NCBI GenBank assembly: GCA_963930655.1
Contig: OZ005619.1
Location: forward strand, 4,694,501 to 4,758,500
DNA length: 64,000 bases
Direction: 5' to 3'
Source of the DNA: Myrica gale
Lineage: Eukaryota; Streptophyta; Magnoliopsida; Fagales; Myricaceae
The notes under the pieces were generated by a model. That model searched no databases, had not been told where the DNA came from, and saw nothing but the letters and a program-made list of their open reading frames with translations. Shown piece by piece: positions 35,901 through 46,046 of the stretch. The translations under genes and the position numbers were made by a program. Numbering within the stretch: the first letter of the stretch is position 1; each line of letters begins with the position of its first letter.

Positions 35901-38262
35901 CATCCTCTGATCAGAGTGCAATTTATCAGTTTCTGACTTCATCGAAGGTGAGTTTTGGACCTTGTAATCTATGCTGTAATCTTTTTCCTTTTGTGTGTGT
36001 GCGCGTGTTCCTGGTGTGTTTTGTGAATTCCTGGGACTGCAATGACCCTATTTACCTCTAAGTTGTATGTCATTTATCTTTCTTTTTAGGTATAATTTGA
36101 ATCACTTATATTGTTGCTGAAATTTTTGCAGTTGGACATCCAACTACATGACCGCAGAAAAATTTCAGGGCAGCTTGAATATCCATCTCAATGTAGAGGC
36201 TTCAGATTTCAGGATGAGAGTGCAGCTGGGTATATTGTAGAATTCCCTTGTGAATAGATTTTGGACTCTTAACCATGAATCTGCTATGACGTGGATGTAA
36301 AACAAGTCCATCGCAATTTTCTTTGCACCTTAACAGCTATATAGTAAAATAAAATTATCTCTAAACCGTGCATAATGTTTGTTAAATATGTAATGGATCC
36401 TTCTTTCATACGTTAAAATGAGGATTTGTTTCATAACCCTGAAGACAATAGAAGTGCTGTTGTATTTGAAACAATAATACTGGGGGGGGGGGAATCCTTT
36501 TTCTTCGAGAAGCAACTGCAGTTCTGAGTCTCTCACCCTCACCCTACTTCCCACTGCCTGAGTGCTGCACTCAGTGGAAGAAAGGTTCACTATTTCTATG
36601 GGCATGATTATGAAGGGACATTCAGCCTTCATCGTTTCTGTAGTTCTCATGGAAGGGTACTTTAATAAGACAATGGAGATTTCCAATTCCTCTTAAATGA
36701 TTGCATTATGGTGGTAAATTTCAATTAATTTGTTGGCGGTGGTGTTGTCATTATTATCTCTATTGTATTAATTGATTGGCTGATATCAGATGCAGTGTTT
36801 GGATGTCTACCCCAAGGTCTATGCCAAAGCCTTTTCTCTATCAATGGAGTGATGAAGAATTAAGGCTTGCAACTGGTAATGGAGGAGTCAACTATGTTCA
36901 ACACCAATTAAAGCTTAGCAGTGCATATCTTGGGGTTACTGTAAGATGCTTGAATTTCTCAGATTTCGAACTAGCAATTGATTTGTTCAAGTGAATTAAA
37001 TTAATATGCACTTTGATGGATAATGAGGCTTATGTTTAACACATTAGCCAATAAATATTTAAATATTCCTTAAAAGAGAAACTTTATGACTAACACAGGA
37101 CATATATGTTAGTGTCTTCTACAGGAAGTCTGCTAACATATTCAATCTAATTGTCTTTGTTACATGTTTCCTGCTCAGGTAGATTTTTCCTTTTGTGGAT
37201 TTCTTCCAGGTTTTCATGATGATCTATATGTAAATGATGCAGGGAAGCGATCGAACGAGAGATAATCATGGGGAACCCTTGGCAACGTCATACCACTCCA
37301 AGTTTTTGGGGACAGTTGATTACATTTGGTATTTCAATTTTACTGTAAAAAGCATAATACTCTTTGCTGTAAAACCTCTAGTTATTGATGCGCTTGATTG
37401 ACACAGGCATACAGAAGAACTTGTTCCTGTACGAGTCCTTGAGACATTACCCATTGATATCTTAAGAACTGGAGGGCTCCCAAATGAGGTATCTATCACC
37501 TATTGTAGATTCTGAGCATAACCAATCACATCGTACCAAAATTGTCTAAATAAATCATTTAAGGTGCTTCTCTTAAACTACTCTGTGAACTGTTTGAAAT
37601 GGGTAATGGAAAGTTCTGATTTTAGCATCTAAAATTCTTCAATGAAAAAGTGGATTTCAGTGTTTGTTATTTGTTCAAACTTGATGATATAATATCAGTA
37701 ATTCAAGATATTTTAAAGAAGTTTTGTTTAAGGCCCAACGTTAAAGAGTAGATCAGGCACGATGGTGTAGAATGTAAATTTGGATTGGAGTAGAGTTGGA
37801 AGCAATAAGACATTCATGAAGCTGACACCATCTAATTGGGGCCTTAGCTTTTGGTTGGTTCTGTTCTACCCTTGGCTTATCAAAATACCCCCTTGAACCA
37901 TCTCCCCACATGTTGTCCATCAACTGGGGCCTTGGCTTTTGGTTGGTTCTGTTCTAGGATCAATTTTTCGTGGACATATCAAATTCAGCACATGTTGTCC
38001 ATCCATGTTTTTGTTATCCTTCTATGGAAATGTTTGTAATCTTTGATAGGCCTATTCATTGGACAGAAACTCGTAGCCTTTTATATTCGAACATATACAT
38101 ATTTTGCAATGTTGTAAGCTTGTACTATAGTTTATGGGTGCTCTCCTTGTTGGATAGATTGTCGATTCATGAAGTTTTAATATTAATTTGCAGAAGTGGG
38201 GCAGTGACCACCTTGCTCTTGTGTGCGAATTGGCTTTTGCGGAGGAAGCCAAGGGAAACTGA
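29985..38262 (+). CDS. CCR4-like poly(A)-specific deadenylase, CCR4 homolog 5 type
   Basis: Mg-dependent 3'-5' exonuclease of the EEP fold that shortens mRNA poly(A) tails. Fourteen exons, all GT-AG and in phase: 29985-30324, 32294-32457, 32708-32773, 32865-32917, 33151-33232, 34190-34233, 35253-35340, 35713-35805, 35915-35947, 36132-36229, 36790-36940, 37243-37328, 37407-37488, 38194-38262; 482 aa. Exon 1 encodes a basic, low-complexity N-terminus (RHSKRRRSR, RRSRKHRHRK), a likely nuclear signal, ending RKWVFSSRD. Catalytic residues are present: N122 in VVSYNILG, E169 in EVDRF, H265 in NIHVLFNP, D304 and N306 in GGDLNS, and D465-H466 in KWGSDHLAL. It lacks the N-terminal Mynd-like and leucine-rich parts of CCR4a/b, as expected for this subgroup. 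The match to Arabidopsis CCR4-5 is from memory. Intron 1 (about 2 kb) holds three MITEs. Confidence 0.95.
30932..31431. mobile_element. MULE-type MITE with long TIRs in CCR4 intron 1
   Basis: Left end GGGCAAAATACAATATCTTC and right end (reverse complement) GGGTAAATTATAATTTTC open TIRs of about 80 bp. They share TCAAACTAC, CTCAAATA.CC, AAACTTTA.TTCGTTACAA and CTCA.CC. An 8 bp duplication AATAAAAT flanks it (30924-30931 and 31432-31439). No gene capture is seen in its 500 bp. Confidence 0.8.
31487..31816. mobile_element. hAT MITE with internal duplication in CCR4 intron 1
   Basis: Termini TAGGGGTGGGCAAA and TTTGCCCACCCCTA are perfect inverted repeats. The 8 bp target duplication ATGGCAAT is perfect (31479-31486 and 31817-31824). 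Inside, a block of about 100 bp rich in GACCCGTTTCCGACCCGATC occurs twice in tandem order. Same family as 57048-57384. Confidence 0.92.
31880..32076. mobile_element. Tourist-like MITE in CCR4 intron 1
   Basis: Ends GGTTATTTTTGTGTT and AAACACAACC, flanked by TTA on both sides (31877-31879 and 32077-32079). It shares GGTATTGGGTTTAGTGA and GGGAGAGAGAGATTATATTG with the MITE at 51240. It stops about 215 bp before exon 2. Confidence 0.85.
34724..34961. repeat. Imperfect inverted repeat in CCR4 intron 6
   Basis: Left part GGATAATTATATGCTGCACCC and right part (reverse complement) start with similar GCAATTATCC / TTGCACCC words and GTAC-rich interiors. Probably an old MITE; ends are not sharp. Confidence 0.35.
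35511..35530. repeat. Poly-C tract in CCR4 intron 7
   Basis: Ten C, one T, nine C. A ten-base G run occurs near 36482-36491 in intron 10. Both are intronic and away from splice sites. Confidence 0.85.
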
Positions 38263-38617
38263 ATAACCTGGATACTGCTGCTTCTCAATCATCCCCTCAC
38301 AGGGGAGCGTACATTATGGAAAGCTTTTGTAGAACTGGCGAATTTGCCGTTGTTTTCAACAGTTAATTTATTAGGCTTGGTTAATTTGGTCCTGCAAAGG
38401 TGGGAATGCTTCTTGTTTCACTTGACGTACGGAGAAGCATTCCGACATGTCTGAATGGTTTGCATTCTGGTTGTTAATTAAGGTAACAATTAATTTTTCT
38501 TGATGCATCTTCCATTGCATGGATGTCGCTGTTGCCCTTTGTGGGCATGCTCTGAATCAAACACATAAGTGCTCCAAATATGTGGGATTAAGGTTCACTT
38601 GAGATATCCCCCCTCGC
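38263..38617. other. 3'UTR and flank of the CCR4-like gene
   Basis: Presumed 3'UTR after the stop at 38262; no second gene seen. Confidence 0.35.
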
Positions 38618-38830
38618 TTGTGTTTTTTTTTTAATCAAAGACACGGAAACCTTCATTACATAAAATAAAGGTTTCAACCAAGATCTGAATATTCATATTC
38701 CCAGGTTAGATCTGCTTAATGCTCAGGCACAACGGGGTGGTCTCCATCGGTGACGATGGAGGTAGCCTAACAAGCTAACTTGTGCGCTACATCGCATCTT
38801 AGATTCCCCCAGTTGGGACAACTTTGGGGA
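38618..38830 (-). mobile_element. LINE 3' end remnant (minus orientation)
   Basis: A poly-T run at about 38622-38630 is followed by TAATCAAAGACACGGAAACC and TTCATTACATAAAATAAAGG, the reverse complement of a LINE 3'UTR and tail. Further in, the minus strand reads NLRCDVAHKLAC, compatible with the end of a LINE RNase H domain. Strongly truncated. Confidence 0.5.
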
Positions 38831-39862
38831 TAACTATAGGTTACAACTCTACCGGAACACCCTTGCTGCAGTTCACCACCGACTCAAATGTTTAATTTTA
38901 AGGTGCACAATACGAGAACCTTACAGTGGTCATCTGACCATCCTCAGCTTGAAGCTTCACGTGATAGCATAGTGCTAAAATGAGGTTGCCTGTAAGTTGG
39001 GGTCATTAAATGGCGGCTGACTTTTGTTTAATCGTCGTTTGTTGTGGGCCTGGTGATGTTCTTCCACTTACCAACTCTAACTAATGGGCACCGGTCAAAT
39101 TATCTATGCTTCACGATCACAATCACTCTTGAATTAGAGAAGTTCTTTGGGCGGGAGAGATTTGACACCTCATTGCTTCGAGAAAGGTTTGGAAGAGGGA
39201 CCCCAATAAATCAACATGTCCTTCGTTTGGGGAAAAAGTGAGATGATACTCTGGTTAGGAGAATAAAGTCCTCCGAAAGAATACCTAAACAAGTGTAAAA
39301 GGACCAAAGCTCGTGGAAATGTATGTCTCCTGATTTGTTCAAGAAACAAGAAAAGTGGTCCAGATGATAGCCATGGAGGGAACGTGGAGAACAACAGTGG
39401 TACTCCAATTGATTGGGGATTAGGATCTCATGTAATTTCTGCAATTTTCTGTCTGAATTGTATAATGCAATTTAGAGAGAGATAGATGTCAAGTTTCATC
39501 CTAAAATCAATTGGCAATGGGAAGAGGTGGCCCAACAGGTATATGAAGTACAAGATAAAATGATCCCTAATCAATACGAGACTCTAACAAAAGACATAAT
39601 AGGTAGACCCTATACTATTTAATGTTCTACAATGAAATCCATCAGTTGTGTCTATCTCTCTCTGTACCATTCAAAAATTATAGATGATCTGATCTAAAAA
39701 GGCGTCCAAGAGCGAGTGTGTAGTGCGGAAAGCCCAAAGCAGTGCATAGAGAATTTATTCGGGGCAGATCGTATCTGGTGGGAGACTCTGCTGGTGATCC
39801 ACGTTGTAAGGAGGCAGCTCTGGCTGCTTTCTAGTCGTGGGCCTGTAGGCTGTAGCTTTCAT
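38831..39862. other. Intergenic region
   Basis: No recognised coding sequence; short open frames only. Confidence 0.35.
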
Positions 39863-40307
39863 TAGGGGTGAAAATCGGAAATGATTTCCGGTCCGATTTT
39901 CGGACCGCATTTCCGGTCCGCTAATATTAAAGGACCGGACCAGACCACTTATATGTGGTCCGGTCCGGTTGTAAGAAATACAGTCCGGTCTGAACCACTT
40001 AAGTGGTCCAGACCGGATTTAAATTCTTTATAAAAAAATTTTTTTAAAAAAAAAATTTCGCGCAGAGCAGTAGGCGCTCTGCGCAGTGCGTTAGTAATTT
40101 TTAAAAAATTAAAAAAAAAATTTATAAAATGCGGTCCGGTCCGGTCCGGACCGCATTTCAAATATGTGCAGACCGGACCGGACCGGATAAATTCGATCTT
40201 TCAATCTGGTCCGGACCGCATTTTTAAAATTGAGACCGGACTGGACCGCAAATCCGGTCCGGTTTTCCGGTCCGGTCCGGTCTGCGGTCCGGTTCTGTTC
40301 AGCCCTA
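39863..40307. mobile_element. hAT MITE, 445 bp (CCGGTCC-rich family)
   Basis: Starts TAGGGGTGAAAATCGG and ends GGTTCTGTTCAGCCCTA. Flanking 8 bp duplications are GCTTTCAT (39855-39862) and ACTTTCAT (40308-40315). The interior is packed with CGGTCCGG/CCGGACCG words arranged as inverted blocks around an AT-rich centre, so the whole element can fold on itself. Related to 24605-24978. Confidence 0.8.
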
Positions 40308-40315
40308 ACTTTCAT

Positions 40316-41613
40316 ATTAGGTTGACTTGGAGAGAGACACCCATGATTTGCTATGGCGGCAAGTGGTCGTAGGTTTTCATCTTTCATTTTCAGCTGATAC
40401 GACGAGAATCTTTAAGAAAAATCAACTCTTTAGAATCATCTCAAGTAATCAGTTTTCTCAGGCACAACTAAATCCCCCTCAATCCTTATCAATTGGAGAT
40501 GCCAAAAAGCTATTTGCTTGCTTTAAAACATGAAAAGTACCTTTTAACTACTAGCTCCTAAGTTTCAAACCGTCGGTTGCTTGCAAAGCAAGTGAGCTTG
40601 AAATTATCCCCACCACTCCCATCATTGTAACTACAAGATTTGTTCCATTTGGCCACAACCCACGTGACACTCGAGCCTTTTCTTAATGAGATTGGCGAGC
40701 ATCATCCATTCCTGGGATAAGCCTTATTGTGTGCTCCAATTTGCTTCCTTTTGTTTTAGCTGAATGGTGATTCCTAGGAGAATTGTTTCCTAGTCGTGAA
40801 GCGAAGGAACATTCTTTGGAGCTGATAATCTAGGTGATCACTATTCCTAGGAGAATTGGTCCTTATCCTTTCTCTCGCACTCTTCTTTCTGATGTCATCC
40901 TATTGATTTAAAAAAGACATTACCAAGTACTCAACCTGCCAAAACAAGATTACGAGACAAGAGATCTAGACTGAACGTTTAGTATTACTATTTTTTTGGT
41001 GACACAAATCACTTGTAAAAGTGAAATTTGTGCTAGATTGGTTGGAATTATTATATGCGCAAGAGAGAAAAAAAATGGGAATATGATGTGATGCCATTTT
41101 CAAATATTTCCCTTTGTCAACGCCAACTAGCTAGATAAATCGTCACCATGGTTCTACATTCTCCTCCAGAGCCAAGCATGTTGAAAACTCGGAATTAAGT
41201 AAAGCAATAGGAAGATGGAAGGAGAGTAAAGCAGAGCATCCAGATACATTGTAAAGGAGGAAGAAGGATGTCATCTTCCTAGTCATTCCTTAAGAATCAG
41301 ACAATGACATAGATTATAGAGAATTCAAATGAGAACAAAACTTTGGCACCAAAGAAATTGTCTCCCTTTCAGAAAACAGATTCTAGATATGAAACAATAG
41401 AGAAATCTCAGCAAAATTGAGAAGATTGCCTACAGCTTAAAAACTCTGGACGGCCTCATGAAGGGCAGGAAAAACCCAAGAACTCTCCTTTTCCCTCTAA
41501 AAAAGATGACAAAAACCTTAAACAACTCTGCAAAGTGTTGTGAGCTTAATTTTGAAGATATATACTAAAGTAGGACTAATATCAACTGCTATTACCACTT
41601 CCAACTGCAAAAC
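40316..41613. other. Intergenic region downstream of the CRF gene
   Basis: No gene recognised. The segment close to 41613 is the presumed 3'UTR of the minus-strand ERF gene. Confidence 0.35.
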
Positions 41614-42555
41614 TTATGGCCAGTCCACATTCAATGTTTCTTCAACCCAAGATAAATCCTGCTTAGCGAACTCCATATCAAGAGATGGAAGCCCGCATGC
41701 CGTGCCATATTCCAAAGTACACATTGGATAGCCATCAATGTCATTTCTACCATCAAAAAGTCTAATGGAATCGTTTCCGAATGCCAAATAGTCATATCCC
41801 AAAATTAACTCTTGACAGTCTAATGTTGCCACAAATGGCACTTGCCGCACTTCTAACATATCCAAAACTGATTGTTCTTCAAGTGCTGGTTCCACATTCC
41901 CTTCCTCTTTGAGAAAATTTCCAGTTCCACAACCAAGTAGAGCTGAAGTAGAGACATCGAGCACAGACGAGGGGGATGGATGAGAAAACAAGTCTTGGTT
42001 CTCTTCTGGCATAGCAGGGCGATCAGCTGACAATGAATTCTTGTTCCTCTCAACTAATTGCAAACTTTCGATCTCAAGCCACTTTTTCTCATAAGCAACA
42101 GCAGCGTCTTCTGCAGTATCATAAGTACCACGCCACAACCGACGGCGTTGAAGCGGATCTCGTATCTCCGCTATATACTTCCCAGACTTCCTCTGCCGAA
42201 CACCCTTGTATAACGAAGACGATTTTTGCACTTTTTTATAGTTGGAAATGTGAGTATTAATACTAGTCCGTCCCCAAACTTTTCCTTTTCCTTCTCCTTC
42301 ATTGGAATTATCATGTGGAGAAGTATCTGCGCATGAACCACGTTGGAAACCGGGAAGCAAAATCTCCTTGACAAAGCGCTTAGCACCCATTGATTGATCT
42401 TTCTTGTTCTCATATTTTTCATCCTCATCGCTTGAAGAATCAGTGGAATGAGGATCATGATATATAATACGAACTTTCCTCACAGGCACAGAATTATTTT
42501 CACTGGTTGGCCAACTATTGACTTGAATTAAGTGTTGCATTTTGAAGCCTGGCAT
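41614..42555 (-). CDS. AP2/ERF transcription factor, CRF type (group VI/VI-L, ERF118/119-like)
   Basis: Putative nuclear DNA-binding regulator, 313 aa. Residues 25-46 ([20 protein letters not shown]) are the CRF/TMO motif that defines group VI ERFs. The AP2 domain spans about 115-166 ([20 protein letters not shown], then [20 protein letters not shown]). Within it, the usual Trp pair of RKWGKWAAEIR is replaced by Ser and Tyr, which may alter DNA contact. An acidic C-terminal region ends [13 protein letters not shown]. The start at 42555 (MPGFKMQHL) is preferred over 42573 because TTTCAG|CTCACAATGCC is a good acceptor. The 5'UTR is then split by an intron reaching to about 42940, where a donor-like CAAG|GTCTGA lies. 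A longer start would add six residues from the intron. Single coding exon, as usual for ERFs. Confidence 0.93.
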   Translation of the reverse strand: MPGFKMQHLIQVNSWPTSENNSVPVRKVRIIYHDPHSTDSSSDEDEKYENKKDQSMGAKRFVKEILLPGFQRGSCADTSPHDNSNEGEGKGKVWGRTSINTHISNYKKVQKSSSLYKGVRQRKSGKYIAEIRDPLQRRRLWRGTYDTAEDAAVAYEKKWLEIESLQLVERNKNSLSADRPAMPEENQDLFSHPSPSSVLDVSTSALLGCGTGNFLKEEGNVEPALEEQSVLDMLEVRQVPFVATLDCQELILGYDYLAFGNDSIRLFDGRNDIDGYPMCTLEYGTACGLPSLDMEFAKQDLSWVEETLNVDWP

Positions 42556-43100
42556 TGTGAGCTGAAACCCCAATGTAAAATAAAAGTCCAGGAAAATAAG
42601 AGATATCTGTCAATCACGAATATCAAGAAAAGAAACTCTTAAACCCCCAGAAACCAAAATTGGAAAGCCAAGAGTGCTTTCTGAGATAAGCACTGAAGCA
42701 CACTACTCCAGAACAGGTCCAGCATGAATAACAAAACAAAATAGAATAAAAATCCTAAAACCCATCAAAACCCTTGCAACGATCCTAAATCGAATAGAAG
42801 AAAAAAATCTCTCATCCAACATTGGATAACAAAAGCAACACAAAAAAGCATTATTCTTCAATAAAAATTTGACAGAAACCCATACACCTTTTTGGTCTTA
42901 ATCGCATGTAAAAGGTGGGGAAGGTTTGTTTTTGGGTCAGACCTTGCATGCAAAAGGCGAAGAACAGGACAAGCGTGATCAATGCAAAGGTTAACCCGAT
43001 GCTGAAAGTAGAAGAAGTGCTGCTTCAGAGCTCCGGATAGTAGATCAAACCCAGACGATATAAATTCTCTGTTTCACACTCCTCTGTTTCTATGGAAGCC
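42556..43100 (-). other. 5'UTR, probable leader intron and promoter of the CRF-type gene
   Basis: Intron about 42562-42940 inferred from the acceptor TTTCAG at 42562-42567 and a donor-like GCAAG|GTCTGA. Leader exon about 42945-43100. The intron has no open frame. Confidence 0.45.
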
Positions 43101-43699
43101 TTCTTGTTATTGAGAGAGTGATATAAATACGCACAAGAAATTCTTTAATTTAAATCAGATTCAGACACCCCCTTCCTCCACGGAGTTGGTGAAACCGTGA
43201 AAGACTCTCCTTTGGACAGCGTTTTCTTTCCTCCCAGTTTATTTGGTAGATTTCTCTCTGTATGCTGTATGCGCTTCCCGTCACCCAAAGGGCCACAGAG
43301 GACGTCACAGGGGGCCATATAAGGAAAGCTCCCCCGCATGCCCTAGTTTGGTTCCACTAGGACCACTACCTTCTCTGCGTTTCAAAACAATTGTGCCTAT
43401 ATGACTGTTGTATTGGCCCCACACCAACGTAGGCTACGTAGCCAGGCTTGTACATAAAGCTGTTGTATTTTGTAGTGCAAAAGGACAAAATTACAGTTAG
43501 CCTCACGGTGGACTGTGTACTTATTGGAGGTTGGCCGAGTGACCTTTCTGTCTCAATGCTCCAAAAAACGGTGGTGGTGCTCAAAGACAGAATAAAAAAA
43601 ATAAAAATAATACACGGCAGCGGTCGAATTGGATTTTTTTTTTTAGGTGACTACGTAAATCTCATACGACAGCTTAAAAGAAACAGCTAGAGACTTGAG
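43101..43699. other. Intergenic region upstream of the CRF-type gene
   Basis: Probable promoter; no other feature recognised. The hAT target duplication GACTTGAG occupies 43692-43699. Confidence 0.35.
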
Positions 43700-44080
43700 C
43701 AGGGCTGTGTTTTTCAGGTTTCAGGTCGGCTTCCACTCACCACGAATCCGAGGACTCAATCGGGGCAAGAAAAACAAACCCGACCCGAATTATGAACCCG
43801 ATCCGCCAAGCAGATCAGGTTTGGCTCAGGATTGGGTCTGTTTGAGCTTCTTCTTCTGTTTTTGTTCTTTAATTATATTTTAGGTCCATAATGTTCTGTA
43901 ATATATATTTTTAAAATAATGCATAGAATTAGAATATTCGGATCGGGTTCGATTTTTTTTTTTCCAAAAATGCACTTCACAACCCGAACCCGAAACTTTT
44001 TAGAAATTAAAAAATAAAATCCAACCCTATCTAAGTAGTCCAAGTCGAGCCATCGAGTCTGGATTTTTTGAACAACCCTA
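43700..44080. mobile_element. hAT MITE, 381 bp (CCCGAACCC-rich family)
   Basis: Begins CAGGGCTGTGTTTTTCAGG and ends TTTTTTGAACAACCCTA. Flanked by GACTTGAG and GACTTAAG (44081-44088), 7 of 8 identical. The interior carries GACCCGAA/CCCGATCC words similar to the elements at 31487 and 57048. Confidence 0.75.
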
Positions 44081-44088
44081 GACTTAAG

Positions 44089-44584
44089 TAGTTTTTAGAC
44101 TTACATCCACTGTAAAAAAAATTGATATGACCGTATTTTAAATTATGAATCCATAACTTTTGAATTATTGATTATGATATTATTTCTAACAGATACAAAT
44201 GGAACATATATTTTCGAGTTACATGACAGTTTCACACTGGGACAATATTATTATTATTTAATCTTTTTTCATTATGTTTCTAAAGTTATCTCTTTTATAT
44301 TTGTCATACTTTTTTTATTTGAAGAGGAGCCTAAATACATTTTACAAGACATATTTTATGGTTTTAATGTATAAGTGAGTTTTGAGTATTAAGAGTCGTT
44401 TCACACCTCAAATATCAGCCAAGTTAGAAATTCAAACATTTGATAAAAAAGATATAAAACATAACCAATAATTAATCACTTCAATTCCTAATACCAATAG
44501 AATTCCTTTATAGTACTCTTTTTTTTCTAAGCGAATTCCTTTATAGTATTCAACGTTTCTAATTAGATCTTCCCGTTTCAGGTC
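44089..44584. other. AT-rich intergenic region
   Basis: The phrase TTATGATATTATTTCTAACA near 44170 resembles the LTR tip of the TRIM at 7.0-8.0 kb (reverse complement TGTTAGAGATAATATCAT), so a fragment of that family may lie here. Confidence 0.35.
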
Positions 44585-44592
44585 GATAAATT

Positions 44593-45056
44593 CAGTGCCG
44601 GCTCAAGAGTAAGGCCACTTAGGCGATAGCCTAAGGCCTCATCCTGAGCAAGGCCTCATAAAGAGACTCAAGAAATAAAGAGACCCAATATTTTTTTTGT
44701 ATTGTAGATGACCCAAGAAATAAAAAAGACAATTGAGCTAAAAAAATGACAAGATGCAATATTTTTATTTATTTTTTATTGTGAGTGTACTATTTTTTTG
44801 CTCATTGATATGTTTTTCCCAAGCTTCATAATGCTTTTTCTCGTTATAAACTTTGCTAAAAGAGAAAAAAAAACCCTATAATAAATGAACTATACAAATT
44901 ATATGAATGTCCTATAAATTTCTTAATTGTACAAGTTATAGGGCCTTGATATCATGTATAAGAGCCCTAAAAAAATCATTAATGAGACATTTCAATATTT
45001 TATACAAAAGTCCTACAAATTTATATAGCGCCTTGGGCCACTATTTGGTTTGAGCA
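44593..45056. mobile_element. hAT-like MITE, 464 bp
   Basis: Perfect 8 bp duplication GATAAATT (44585-44592 and 45057-45064). Left end CAGTGCCGGCTCAAGAGTAA has the hAT-style CAGTG start. The right end (reverse complement TGCTCAAACCAAATAGTGGC) matches it only loosely. The interior is AT-rich with repeated AAGGCCTCAT words. Confidence 0.7.
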
Positions 45057-45264
45057 GATAAATTTGACATGACCAAAATCGCATTTCATGAGTCCCATGT
45101 CATATCACTGACATTAAAAGACACGTGGATATCTTCGTAGAAACCCATGTGGTCATGTCATATGTATTTTCTAAATTCCCGTTCTCAGCCCGATCACTTT
45201 CACCATCCTTTCTCGATCTATCGAATGAGTACCTAGGAGCACTGAATATGCTCAAGTGAAGTAT

Positions 45265-45625
45265 CACTACAAAAAAATTGACCTATAGCGGCGGTCGAAA
45301 ATCGCTGCTATAGCTCAAAAAACCGCTGCTATAGGCTATAGCAGCGGTTTTTTAGCGGCGGTCGCGACCGCCGCTATAGCTCCGTCGGCATAGCTCTATA
45401 GCAGCGGTTTCGGTGACCGCTGGTGAAGACCTCGGGTCTATAGCGGCGGTCACGTAGCAGCGGACGAAACCGCCGCTATAAACCCGAGCGCAGTTGCACT
45501 GAAGGTTTGTAGCGGCGGTCAATGACCGCCGCTACAGACCTAATATGACCGCTGCTATAGACCTATAGCAGCAGTCAGGTTCAACCTATAGCCGCGGTCA
45601 TTGACCGCCGCTATAGGTTTGCAGG
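45265..45625. repeat. Left subterminal palindromic array of the CACTA element
   Basis: At least ten copies of (C)TATAGC(G/A)GCGGTC or its complement in alternating orientation, including the perfect 24 bp palindrome at 45353-45376 (TAGCGGCGGTCG / CGACCGCCGCTA). Subterminal repeats of this kind bind the transposase. Confidence 0.9.
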
Positions 45626-46046
45626 GTCAAAAAAAAATCTCATTTCAAACTCCAAAACACAGATTATTTTGTCCATGTACTAAAAAACCAAAGAAAAAAA
45701 TCATACACATAAATTGTCCATGAAAAATTGCTAATCATACACATAAATTGTCATAGTAAATGACGCACAACAACCACCATGTGACTTCTGCTTTCTTCGA
45801 GATATTCCAGAAAAACAGCTCACAAAAATTGATGGATATACTGAATAGAACAAACTGATCAACTGAAACATGTCAATATCTTGAAGAATTGCTATAAATT
45901 GCTAACTAGATCCAGCAAACTTCTATTGAATTATATAGAAGAACAACCTCTTTATCCCTTGCACAGTTCCTCTCAAATATGAACCAAGAAAAAAGTGCAT
46001 AGGACCCGAACACAGTTCTCTGCACAACTAGTTCACTGAGATATGC

